52,762 nt of DNA from contig JAGAKX010000047.1 of assembly GCA_017625435.1 (NCBI GenBank), positions 1 through 52,762 on the forward strand, in the 5' to 3' direction. Of the stretch, positions 7,848 to 15,437 are shown in pieces. The position numbers and the translations under genes were made by a program. The DNA is from Clostridia bacterium (GTDB taxonomy: Bacteria; Bacillota; Clostridia; Oscillospirales; Acutalibacteraceae). How positions within the stretch are numbered: position 1 is the first letter of the stretch; each line of letters opens with the position of its first letter. The notes under the pieces are model-generated. The model saw nothing but the letters and a program-made list of their open reading frames with translations, did no database searches and was not told the DNA's origin.

Positions 7848-8728
7848 ACGGGTTTGTTGTGCTTGACAAGTCCGAGGGAATGACCTCCTTCAGGGCTTCG
7901 GCAATTTTAAGGCGTATATATAATGAAAAAAAGACGGGGCATACGGGCACACTTGACCCTATGGCGACGGGAGTGCTTCCTGTGGCTCTCGGAAAGGCCA
8001 CCCGTTTTATAGATTTTCTTCCCGAGAATGACAAGGGCTATACTGCCCGTTTTAAGCTCGGTATAATTACCGACACCCTTGATATTACGGGTACCGTTCT
8101 TGAAACAAGGGAAGTGAATGTAAAAAGGGAAGATATCGAGGCAGTACTGCCGTCCTTTACGGGTGAAATAATGCAGCTGCCCCCTATGTATTCCGCAGTT
8201 TCCGTAGGCGGGGTAAGACTTTATGAGCTTGCCCGCAAGGGAATCGAAATCGAAAGAGAGCAAAGAAAAATCACGGTATATTCTCTCACTCTCAGGGATA
8301 CCGAGAACGAGGATGAATATGAAATTGACGTTAAGTGCTCAAAGGGCACGTACATAAGAACGCTCATTGCCGATATGGGTGAAAAATTAGGGTGCGGTGC
8401 AGTTATGACTGCCCTCAGACGCACTCTTTCCAACGGCTTTACTGTTGAAGAGGCTGTGACCGAAGAGGAGCTTCACTCTCTCGGGGAAAAGGCAGTCAGG
8501 GGCATTGATGCTCCCTTTCTATGCTATCCCGAGGTAAGAGTAACGGACAAGCAGGCAAAACGCTTTTCTAACGGCGGAGAGCTTTCCGCAGAGAGGCTTC
8601 ACAGAGAGATTTTTCCCTCGCTTTACAGAGTTTACGGCCCCGACGGTGCCTTTTTAGGCCTCGGGGAGGTAAAGCAGGATGATTTAACAACGCTTTGGGC
8701 GAAAAGGGTAATAGGAAATGACAGATAA
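7844..8728 (+). CDS. truB: tRNA pseudouridine(55) synthase
   Basis: TruB converts U55 of the tRNA T-loop to pseudouridine. The 294-aa protein opens with GFVVLDKSEGMTSF and carries the catalytic motif GHTGTLDPMATGVLP, with Asp38 as the expected nucleophile. KCSKGTYIRTLIADMG is the other conserved block. The C-terminal part (about 230-290) is a short PUA-like tail. The start overlaps nrnA by 4 bp and the end overlaps ribF by 11 bp. Confidence 0.97.
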   Translation: MNGFVVLDKSEGMTSFRASAILRRIYNEKKTGHTGTLDPMATGVLPVALGKATRFIDFLPENDKGYTARFKLGIITDTLDITGTVLETREVNVKREDIEAVLPSFTGEIMQLPPMYSAVSVGGVRLYELARKGIEIEREQRKITVYSLTLRDTENEDEYEIDVKCSKGTYIRTLIADMGEKLGCGAVMTALRRTLSNGFTVEEAVTEEELHSLGEKAVRGIDAPFLCYPEVRVTDKQAKRFSNGGELSAERLHREIFPSLYRVYGPDGAFLGLGEVKQDDLTTLWAKRVIGNDR

Positions 8729-9611
8729 TTCGGTGAAAACTGAATATTCCGTAGCTTTGGGCTTCTTTGACGGGCTTCACAGGGCACACCGTGCTGTGCT
8801 CCTTTCTGCCCTGGAAAAGGCCCGTATGACGGGGCTTACCCCTGCCGTACTGCTGTTTGACGAGCATCCCCGTACCGTTTTGACGGGGGATGCAGTACCC
8901 TCATTGCTGACAAAAGAGGAAAGGGATGAAAGGCTCAGGAAAATGGGCTTTACCCTGCTTTTTGTTTCCTTTAAGGAAATTATGAATATGTCTCCCGAGG
9001 AATTTGTCCGTAAGATTTTATGCGAGAGATACCCTGCAGGGGCTCTTTCCTGCGGTTTTAACTACAATTTCGGCAAAAATGCGTCGGGCAACACAGAAAT
9101 TCTCGGTGCTCTTTGTAAGGAAAGGGGGATTGACCTTTCCGTCTGTCCCGAGTTTACCCTTAATGGGCAAACGGTAAGCTCCACGGAAATCCGAAAGGCC
9201 CTTGAAAACGGGGATACGGAAAAGGCAAAGGAAATGCTGGGCTTCCCCTTCGGCTTTACTGCACAGGTGTTTACGGGAGACCGAAGAGGCCGTCTTCTCG
9301 GTGCCCCCACAATCAATCAGTTTATCCCCGAGGAGCTCATTGTTCCCCGTTTCGGCGTGTATGCCTCCAAGGTTTATTTTGACGGAAAAGAGTACGTGGG
9401 TGTTACCAACATCGGTGCCCGTCCCACCTTCGGAAAGGGCTCTGTCAGAAGCGAAACATATATTGTGGATTTCAGCGGTGACCTCTACGGCAGGGAAGTA
9501 AGAGTTGAAATTTATTCCTTTATAAGAGGGGAGAAAAAATTCCCCGATGCCGCCACGCTAAAGGCTCAGATTGAAGAGGACGTAATATCGGCAAAGAAGT
9601 ATTTCGGATAA
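8718..9611 (+). CDS. ribF: Bifunctional riboflavin kinase / FAD synthetase
   Basis: RibF phosphorylates riboflavin to FMN and adenylates FMN to FAD in the cytosol. The 297-aa protein has the N-terminal nucleotidyltransferase motif LGFFDGLHRAHR, then CGFNYNFGKNASGN and VSSTEIRKAL. The C-terminal flavokinase domain shows RLLGAPTINQF (metal/ATP-binding PTxN), YVGVTNIGARPTF and a glutamate-containing VRVEIYSFIRGEKKF. It overlaps truB by 11 bp and is the last gene of the operon; no clear intrinsic terminator follows, only repeats. FAD from this enzyme is the donor substrate for the ApbE encoded at 15438-16508. Confidence 0.95.
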   Translation: MTDNSVKTEYSVALGFFDGLHRAHRAVLLSALEKARMTGLTPAVLLFDEHPRTVLTGDAVPSLLTKEERDERLRKMGFTLLFVSFKEIMNMSPEEFVRKILCERYPAGALSCGFNYNFGKNASGNTEILGALCKERGIDLSVCPEFTLNGQTVSSTEIRKALENGDTEKAKEMLGFPFGFTAQVFTGDRRGRLLGAPTINQFIPEELIVPRFGVYASKVYFDGKEYVGVTNIGARPTFGKGSVRSETYIVDFSGDLYGREVRVEIYSFIRGEKKFPDAATLKAQIEEDVISAKKYFG

Positions 9612-9613
9612 GT

Positions 9614-9700
9614 GCAGAGTGCAGAACGCAGAACGCAGAGTGCAGAACGCAGAGTGCAGAGTGCAGAACGAATTCGGATTTCGGATTTCGGAATTCGGAG
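9614..9700 (+). repeat. Tandem heptamers: 8 x GCAGARY then 4 x TTCGGAN
   Basis: Eight exact heptamers alternating GCAGAGT and GCAGAAC (9614-9669) are followed, after 3 bp, by four heptamers TTCGGAT, TTCGGAT, TTCGGAA, TTCGGAG (9673-9700). They begin 2 bp after the ribF stop codon. The same two heptamers occur in the same order at 24181-24211. Confidence 0.9.
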
Positions 9701-9711
9701 GCGAAAATATC

Positions 9712-9735
9712 GTAGGGGAGGGGTTTCCCCTCCCG
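9712..9735. repeat. Single type A end
   Basis: A 24-bp palindromic end of the type A family, oriented GTAGGGG to CCCTCCCG. It is followed after 21 bp by a type B element, so it may be a remnant of a type A element interrupted by the type B one. Confidence 0.75.
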
Positions 9736-9756
9736 TTCAAAAGGGTTGTAATTATT

Positions 9757-10018
9757 GTAGGGGTCGGCGTCCCCGACGACCCGCCCTGATGAAAATAACA
9801 AAATTCGTATAAAATCACGTGGTTTATAAAAATGTGCCTCTACGGGGCATAATTTTTGTATCTTTATTTCCTGCCCCTATCTCGGGATGTCGGGGACTTC
9901 CCTCAGAAACATAGTCGTTTTGCTTCCCTTGGGGCGGTCGCAATACTCCTTGTTTCTTCACCTCATTCGTGTGCCTTTGTCTTCCCCCGGAAGCGGCACA
10001 CTCATTCGTCCCCTACAA
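9757..10018. mobile_element. Type B MITE-like element split by about 100 bp
   Basis: A left type B end (9757-9783) and a core in the same orientation as 6206-6357 (GTGCCTCTACGGGGCATAA, then TTTGTATCTTTA) lead to the start of the right end at 9893 (CGGGATGTCGGGGAC). The end then breaks off; its last bases TCCCCTACAA appear about 100 bp later near 10010. The intervening DNA contains TTCCC...CATTCG and has no gene. This looks like an insertion into, or rearrangement of, the right end. Confidence 0.55.
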
Positions 10019-10077
10019 GGCAAATTGAAAATTGATGTCCAACGGGACAAAAATCATATAACACATTTTACCGCAGG

Positions 10078-10101
10078 CGGGAGGGGAGACCCCTCCCCTA
10101 C
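10078..10101. repeat. Single type A end
   Basis: A 24-bp palindrome CGGGAGGG...CCCCTAC. The rest of the 9612-10360 spacer, other than the repeats and the promoter and terminator listed, shows nothing recognisable. Confidence 0.75.
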
Positions 10102-10248
10102 GGTAAGGATGATAAATATTATACAAAAATGCTGAAAATGTGGGATAAATGGTGATTTTTGATGAATATTATCGAACATTTGTTCACCTTGCACAAAAAC
10201 TTTTGAGAATCTGTTCTTATATTCTACACGAAAACCCCGTCTGTGTAC

Positions 10249-10278
10249 TAGACTTTTACATATCGTTTGTGGTATAAT
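10249..10278 (+). promoter_or_regulatory. Possible orphan promoter
   Basis: TAGACT (10249-10254), 18-bp spacer, perfect TATAAT (10273-10278). Predicted start near 10285. No plus-strand gene follows; a terminator hairpin comes within about 30 nt, so a short RNA of about 60 nt is conceivable. Confidence 0.4.
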
Positions 10279-10313
10279 GTGCATCGTAAAGAAAAGCTAT
10301 ATATAATAACCAA

Positions 10314-10347
10314 CACCGACATACGTTCTGTATGCCGGTGCATTTTG
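10314..10347. terminator. Hairpin terminator, possibly bidirectional
   Basis: An 11-bp stem with one mismatch (CACCGACATAC / GTATGCCGGTG, loop GTTCT) is followed on the plus strand by a T-rich tract. On the minus strand it lies just past the stop of the metallophosphoesterase gene with a weaker T-rich tail (TTGGTTATTATAT). It probably ends that gene. Confidence 0.55.
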
Positions 10348-10360
10348 TTGCTTTAGTTTT

Positions 10361-11296
10361 TTATATAAGCTCGGCTTCATAATAAGGCTTGCCGTCTTTA
10401 ATGCTGAGCTTTTTAATCCATTTTCCCGAAATGTAGTTTTTAGGTCTTAAAACTACCTTCGTATCATATATTTCAAGCTGAAGACCGATTCCGAGACCCT
10501 GTAATTCTCCGTGGTGATTTCCGCAGGAAAGAGAGGGAAGATTTATAAGGGTTACGCCGTCCTCGGTTTCAAAGGTTGAATAGCCCTCCGTTTTCAGCAT
10601 ATCCTCGCCCGAAAGCCCCATGTGTGAGTGACCGCTGAAATAGAACACATTCTTATATTTCTTAAGAATTTCCGCTATTTCCTCGCTTCTTTCACCGACA
10701 CCGCCCTCGTCAAAGGGACGGTCGGGCTTTTCGTTTCTGTCCCAGGTTCTCGGCAGTCCGTGCCTGCCGTTGAGGCTCTGATGGCAGAAAACAAATACGG
10801 GCTTTCCCGTTTGCCCTGCCTTTTCCATCTCGGCCCTGAACCACTGCATCTGAGTGTCGCCGATAGCCGCCTGACAGCCGCTGTCGGAATCTGTTCCGAT
10901 GAAAATGAAGTAACAGCCGTTTATAACCTCGGAAAAGTAGGAGGTGCTTATTTCTCTTTTGCAGATGTCACGGTAGGCTGAGAAGTATTCAGCCTGAGCC
11001 TTCGGGTAATCGTCCTCATCATTCCAGCCGTCGTGATTGCCCACGGTGAGAATAATTTTCCCTGCGGCATCGGGTACCTTTCTGAAGCAGGTACGGACAA
11101 GCTCCCAGTTGACGGCTGTCCCTGCGGATGTGGTGTCGCCAACGGTGATGAATGCATCGGAGCGGCTTTTCTTCGCACCTTTCAGCGCCGACATAAGAAT
11201 ATACATCGGCAGGATTTTTACGGGGTGCTTTACGTCAATGTGCGTGTCGGAAACAATTGTTGCACAAAGCTTTATGTCATCGTGTAAGTAGCTCAT
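10361..11296 (-). CDS. Calcineurin-like metallophosphoesterase
   Basis: This 311-aa protein carries all five metal-binding blocks of the calcineurin-like superfamily in order: SDTH (residues 16-19), GDTTS, GNHDGWND, FCHQSLNG and SGHSHMG. It therefore should be an active two-metal phosphoesterase, but the substrate cannot be read from the sequence. There is no signal peptide, so it is likely cytosolic. The ATG is preceded by AAAGGAA. It is the last minus-strand gene of this cluster, separated from the CBS gene by a repeat-filled spacer, and need not share a function with it. Confidence 0.88.
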   Translation of the reverse strand: MSYLHDDIKLCATIVSDTHIDVKHPVKILPMYILMSALKGAKKSRSDAFITVGDTTSAGTAVNWELVRTCFRKVPDAAGKIILTVGNHDGWNDEDDYPKAQAEYFSAYRDICKREISTSYFSEVINGCYFIFIGTDSDSGCQAAIGDTQMQWFRAEMEKAGQTGKPVFVFCHQSLNGRHGLPRTWDRNEKPDRPFDEGGVGERSEEIAEILKKYKNVFYFSGHSHMGLSGEDMLKTEGYSTFETEDGVTLINLPSLSCGNHHGELQGLGIGLQLEIYDTKVVLRPKNYISGKWIKKLSIKDGKPYYEAELI

Positions 11297-11402
11297 AGCT
11301 TAAAATTCCTTTGTGTCTGTAATGTGAAATACATATTGTAGGGGAGGGCAGCCGGAGGCAAGGGAATAAGTAAAAGTGAATAGTGAAGAGGTATTTTATG
11401 TC

Positions 11403-11514
11403 GTAGGGGAGGGGTTTCCCCTCCCGAAAAGGAGAGCAGACAGCACGGGTTTGCAGGGAATTTATTCTGAGGCTGTGCCGTGTAATTGATCTTGTCGGGG
11501 ACGCCGACCCCTAC
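11403..11514. repeat. Hybrid element: type A end plus truncated type B end
   Basis: A type A end (11403-11426) and an inverted, shortened type B end (11494-11514) enclose 67 bp that includes CTGAGGCTGTGCCGT, a phrase also found next to the type B element at 34220. A degenerate end starts at 11338. The rest of the 11297-11582 spacer shows no gene. Confidence 0.6.
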
Positions 11515-11582
11515 AAGAAAAGGTGAATTTCCATCCTCAGAGGGAACTGCTGCTTCGGGCAAGTCTGCATATCGGATTTATG

Positions 11583-11990
11583 TTACGGTAAATCAATCTG
11601 TATGTTTGCAAGGTGCTTTATGATTTCTTTTCTCTTTATGATTCCGATGAAGACACCGCGGTCGTCAACAACGGGCACGAAATTCTGATAATATGCACGG
11701 GTAAGGATTTCGTTTATGGATGCGGAAGCAAGAACGGGCTGATAGTCGTGGCGGATGATGGTTTTCAGCTCCGTTTTTTCGAGCTTTTTTAGATCGGGAT
11801 TGTTGTTGTTATATAAAGCCCACAGAAAGTCGCCCTCGGTGACGGTGCCCTTGTAAAGCCCCTCGTCGTCAATTACGGGAATGGCGGCATAGCCGTGGAA
11901 TTTCATTTTTTCAAGTCCCTGCCTTACGGTGCTGTCTATGTTTATGTATTCAACTTCTATCTTTGGGGTAAGAAAACGAAGTACGTTCAT
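11583..11990 (-). CDS. Two-CBS-domain protein
   Basis: The 135-aa protein consists of two CBS domains only. The first contains VRQGLEKMKFHGYAAIPVID and the second INEILTRAYYQNFVPVVD followed by GIIKRKEIIKHL, both with the usual beta-strand plus short helix pattern. CBS pairs bind adenine nucleotides and act as energy or ligand sensors; no effector domain is fused here. I use ATG 11990 because AGGAG lies 7 nt upstream; a GTG at 11993 is also possible. Upstream on the same strand is uxaC, 198 bp away with a type A repeat between. Confidence 0.85.
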   Translation of the reverse strand: MNVLRFLTPKIEVEYINIDSTVRQGLEKMKFHGYAAIPVIDDEGLYKGTVTEGDFLWALYNNNNPDLKKLEKTELKTIIRHDYQPVLASASINEILTRAYYQNFVPVVDDRGVFIGIIKRKEIIKHLANIQIDLP

Positions 11991-12141
11991 CACAATTCTC
12001 CTGTCGTTGGTATGTGATTATATTTTAACGGGGAAAACTATATTTTTCCTTAAATGCGAGAAAAATCAAAGAAGCAAGAATGAAGAAGTGAAAAATCTAA
12101 ATTTATCCGACCTCTGTCCGGATAGTTACAAACCTTTTGAA

Positions 12142-12165
12142 CGGGCGGGGAGACCCCGCTCCTAC
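12142..12165. repeat. Single type A end variant
   Basis: A 24-bp palindrome CGGGCGGGG...CTCCTAC in the spacer between uxaC and the CBS gene. Confidence 0.7.
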
Positions 12166-12188
12166 GGTAGGGATACTTCTCCGAATTC

Positions 12189-13586
12189 TCACAGTCCGAA
12201 ATAAGTCTTTGCGTTGCGGAAGGCAATGTCACGCACTACCTCCGAAAGGAAGGCGATGTCATCGGGATATTCGCCGTTTTCCACGAGATTTCCGATAAAC
12301 TCACAGACGATTCTTCTGAAATATTCGTGACGGGGATAGGAAAGGAAGGAACGGGAATCTGTTACCATACCGATGAACTTTGAAAGCACACCGAGATTTC
12401 CCAGAGCCTTTATCTGCTCGCGCATACCGTCAATGTTGTCGTTGAACCACCAGGCTGTGCCGAACTGAATTTTTGAGGCGGCTTCAGAGGACTGGAAGTT
12501 TCCGAGCATAGTGCCGAGAACATAGTTATCCTTGGGATTAAGGGTGAAGAGGACTGTACGGGGAAGGGCTTCCTCTTCATCAAGTGAATCAAGAAGACGG
12601 GAGAGCTTGAAGGCAACCTCGTTGTCAGCAATGGAGTCAAAGCCTGCATCGGGACCTAATTTTCTGAACATTCTGGTGTTGTTGTTTCTCTGGGGGCCGA
12701 TGTGGATTTCCATACCCCAGCCGCGCTTATAATATTCCTTTGCAAGGAAGCGGAAAAGCTCGGTGCGGTAGCCCTCTGCCTCTTCTGCCGTGAGAGTATC
12801 TCCGGCGAGAGCCTTGCTGAATACAGCCTCAAGCTCCTCTTCGGTCAGTCTCTTATAGGGAACGGGAGTGAAGGCGTGGTCCGTAGCACGGCATCCCATT
12901 TTTTCAAAGAGCTCAATTCTTGTAAGAAGAACGGCTTTGAGTTTTTTGTAGCTGTCAATCTTTTCACCCGATACATTTTCCAGAGAGGAAAGCCAGGGAA
13001 GGAAGGAGGGGGCTTCAATTGCCAGAGCCTTGTCGGGGCGGAAGGCAGGAAGCACCTTGCACTTAAAGCTCTTGTCTTCAGCTAAAAGCTTGTGATATTC
13101 GAGGTTATCTGCAGGGTCGTCCGTTGTGCACACGCAGAAAACATTTGATTTTTCTATAAGCTCACGGGGAGTAAAGCCGCCCTCGGCTATCATCTTGTTT
13201 GCCTTTTCCCATATCATATCGGCAGTTTTTTCGTTAAGGGGCTCGTAAATGCCGAAATATCTCTGCAGCTCAAGGTGGGTCCAATGGTAAAGGGGATTGC
13301 CGATAAAGTTGGGCATTGCCGAAGCCCATGCCTTGAACTTTTCATAGGGAGATTTATCCCCTGTAATGAAGTCCTCGTCAATGCCCACACCTCTCATACC
13401 TCTCCACTTGTAGTGGTCGGCAGTAAGCCACAATTCGGCAATATCACGGGGATTTTTGTTTTCGTAAATGTCCTTGGGGGGAAGGTGGCAATGCCAGTCA
13501 AAAATAGGCTCTTCATTCGCTGCGGCAAAAAGTGTTTTTGCCGTGTCGGTGGAAAGAAGAAAATCGCTGTCCATAAATTTTTTCAT
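12189..13586 (-). CDS. uxaC: Glucuronate isomerase
   Basis: UxaC interconverts D-glucuronate and D-fructuronate (or galacturonate and tagaturonate), the first step of hexuronate breakdown. The 465-aa length matches the family. It belongs to the amidohydrolase-like superfamily and shows the N-terminal metal motif DWHCHLPPKDI (His32, His34), then WRGMRGVGIDEDFITGD, and a C-terminal TDSRSFLSYPRHEYFRR. AGAGGT precedes the ATG. No other hexuronate genes (uxaB, uxuA, kdgK) are next to it, so the rest of the pathway must be elsewhere. It lies 78 bp downstream of the RnfD-like gene on the same strand and could be cotranscribed with it. Confidence 0.95.
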   Translation of the reverse strand: MKKFMDSDFLLSTDTAKTLFAAANEEPIFDWHCHLPPKDIYENKNPRDIAELWLTADHYKWRGMRGVGIDEDFITGDKSPYEKFKAWASAMPNFIGNPLYHWTHLELQRYFGIYEPLNEKTADMIWEKANKMIAEGGFTPRELIEKSNVFCVCTTDDPADNLEYHKLLAEDKSFKCKVLPAFRPDKALAIEAPSFLPWLSSLENVSGEKIDSYKKLKAVLLTRIELFEKMGCRATDHAFTPVPYKRLTEEELEAVFSKALAGDTLTAEEAEGYRTELFRFLAKEYYKRGWGMEIHIGPQRNNNTRMFRKLGPDAGFDSIADNEVAFKLSRLLDSLDEEEALPRTVLFTLNPKDNYVLGTMLGNFQSSEAASKIQFGTAWWFNDNIDGMREQIKALGNLGVLSKFIGMVTDSRSFLSYPRHEYFRRIVCEFIGNLVENGEYPDDIAFLSEVVRDIAFRNAKTYFGL

Positions 13587-13664
13587 TTGTGACCTCTTTT
13601 CTGCGGAAAAATCCTGCTGGTTATATGTTATTCGGTGAGCTTTTGGGTTATGAAAAAGGAGAGC

Positions 13665-15419
13665 TTATTCGCCCTTATCCGTCTTTTGTTTTTCGATTTC
13701 TTTTTTTAGGAATTCGGGGATTACCTCGGGAAGGGGCTCCGAGAAATCGGGCATCTGCTTCTGCTTCTTCTTGGCTTTTCTGCCCTTCTTCTTTTTCTTT
13801 TCCGTGTAAACCTCGGGTGAAGAATCCGTGTCGGGTGTAAGCTCGTTTATAAATACGGGCTTTGAGATTTTTTCGGAAGAAGAATCAGGCTCCCGGGACG
13901 GGAGGGGAGACCCCTCCCCTACGGGGGAATCTTCATTTTCAGCCTCAGAGGGGATTTCAGCGGAGGGGGAGCTTTCTTCGGGCGGGAGGGGAGACCCCTC
14001 CCCTACGGGGGAATCTTCATTTTCAACCTCAGAGGGAGATTCTTCTGCAGAGGGAGTGCTGTCGGACGGGATGTCGGGGACGCCATCCCCTACGGGGGAA
14101 GGTTCATTTTCAGCCTCGGATTTTTCTTCATCGGGTAACTGCGGATTATCTTCGGGCGGGAGGGGAGACCCCTCCCCTACGGGGGAATCGTCATTTTCAG
14201 CCTCAAAGGGAGTTTCTTCTGCAGAGGGAGTGCTGTCAGGCGGGATGTCGGGGACGCCATCCCCTACAAGGGAAGGTTCATTTTCAGCCTCAGAGGGGAT
14301 TTCAGCGGAGGGGGAGCTTTCTTCGGGCGGGAGGGGAGACCCCTCCCCTACGGGTGAAGGTTTATTTTCAGTCTCGGAATTTTCTTCATCGGGTAACTCC
14401 GAAATTTCTTCTGAGTTTTCTTTGTTTTTTCTTTCAGTAATACGGGCTTTCAGTACGGGGATTATCTTAATGGTGAAGAGGGTCAGGTTCATAAGAAGAA
14501 TCACTACGGTGACACCCTCGGGAAGGGGAGTGAAGAAGCGTATAACTGCGGTGAGAATACCTGCAAGCACTCCGGAAAGCAGTCGTTTATTAAGGGTATC
14601 GGGGCTTGTTACGGGGTCGGTTGCAATAAAGAATGCACCGAGAATCACACCGCCCGAAAGGAGATAATAAAGGGTGAAAAGGGGACTGAAACCCGAGAAA
14701 ATAAAGGTGGCGAGTGCGAAGGAGCCCATAAAGGTAACGGGAAAAACGAAGCTTATAACGCCTCTTAAAATAAGATAGATTCCGCCGAGAATAAGAGCTA
14801 CGGTGCAGACCTCACCTATACAGCCTGCCTTTACTCCGAAAAGCATATTTATAAGTCCGGGAAGCTCTCCCTTGTCGGTAAGGGACCCTATCTGTTCAGC
14901 GATATCCCCTGACATATCAAGCTGAGACAGAACTCTTAAGGGGGTAGCACAGCTTACCGCATCAACGGGATTTCTTGAGGGAACGGTGAATTTTGTGAGT
15001 GAGGGAATAAATGCAATATAAAGTGCGGCACGTGCCGTAATTGCAGGATTCAGGAAATTTTTTCCCTTGCCGCCGCTAAGGAGCTTTACTATGATGATTG
15101 CCACGGCAGAGCCGAAAACGGGGACATAAAGGGGCACCTTTACGGGAAGGGAGAAGGCAAGAATAAGACCTGTTATAACTGCAGTCAGGTCCCCGACTGT
15201 GGTGGGAGATTTTCTGATAACGCAGTAAAGATGCTCAAAGAGCACCGAGCTTATAACGGTGACAGCTATAACTGCTGCGGCGCGTATGCCGAAAACCGAA
15301 ATACCTGCAAAGGCGGCAGGAATAAGGGCAATTATGACGTCAAGCGTTTTGCTCCTTTCGGGGCTGATACGGCTGTTTTCTGTGTCTGACGGGGCGGCTG
15401 CCTTGTTGAAAAATGGCAT
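13665..15419 (-). CDS. RnfD/NqrB-like membrane flavoprotein with repeat-derived tail
   Basis: RnfD and NqrB are membrane subunits of ion-pumping flavin redox complexes with FMN covalently bound to a threonine. Residues 1-325 form the RnfD-like core with about ten membrane segments, including GDLTAVITGLILAFSLP (76-92), GKNFLNPAITAR (119-130), the flavinylation-type motif SCATPL (156-161, Thr159) and ATDPVTSP (266-273). Residues 330-584 are an extra hydrophilic tail, not part of the family: an acidic Pro/Ser/Glu region (about 345-510) with six in-frame copies of the genomic type A and B ends (VGEGSPLP four times, VGDGVPDI twice), then a basic KKKKKGRKAKKKQK block (541-554). CGGAGA precedes the ATG. 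The ApbE gene is 18 bp upstream, but no other Rnf subunit is present. Confidence 0.85.
   Translation of the reverse strand: MPFFNKAAAPSDTENSRISPERSKTLDVIIALIPAAFAGISVFGIRAAAVIAVTVISSVLFEHLYCVIRKSPTTVGDLTAVITGLILAFSLPVKVPLYVPVFGSAVAIIIVKLLSGGKGKNFLNPAITARAALYIAFIPSLTKFTVPSRNPVDAVSCATPLRVLSQLDMSGDIAEQIGSLTDKGELPGLINMLFGVKAGCIGEVCTVALILGGIYLILRGVISFVFPVTFMGSFALATFIFSGFSPLFTLYYLLSGGVILGAFFIATDPVTSPDTLNKRLLSGVLAGILTAVIRFFTPLPEGVTVVILLMNLTLFTIKIIPVLKARITERKNKENSEEISELPDEENSETENKPSPVGEGSPLPPEESSPSAEIPSEAENEPSLVGDGVPDIPPDSTPSAEETPFEAENDDSPVGEGSPLPPEDNPQLPDEEKSEAENEPSPVGDGVPDIPSDSTPSAEESPSEVENEDSPVGEGSPLPPEESSPSAEIPSEAENEDSPVGEGSPLPSREPDSSSEKISKPVFINELTPDTDSSPEVYTEKKKKKGRKAKKKQKQMPDFSEPLPEVIPEFLKKEIEKQKTDKGE
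13899..14351 (-). repeat. Six type A/B ends inside the RnfD-like coding sequence
   Basis: Type A ends at 13899-13922, 13983-14006, 14157-14180 and 14328-14351; type B ends at 14067-14093 and 14241-14267. All have the same orientation and a spacing of 84, 84, 90, 84 and 87 bp, every one a multiple of three. The DNA between them is also repeated (encoding SPSAEIPSEAEN-like peptides), so an end plus its flank was probably amplified in tandem after capture. Confidence 0.9.
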
Positions 15420-15437
15420 AATTTTATTCTCCGTTTA

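Noticed and set aside
9612..9812. 66-aa open frame after ribF
   Set aside because: It is a translation of the tandem heptamers and type A and B ends.
13828..14667. Plus-strand open frames of 192 and 279 aa opposite the RnfD-like gene tail
   Set aside because: They are the antisense of the repeat-rich tail; no ribosome binding site and the repeats leave both strands open.
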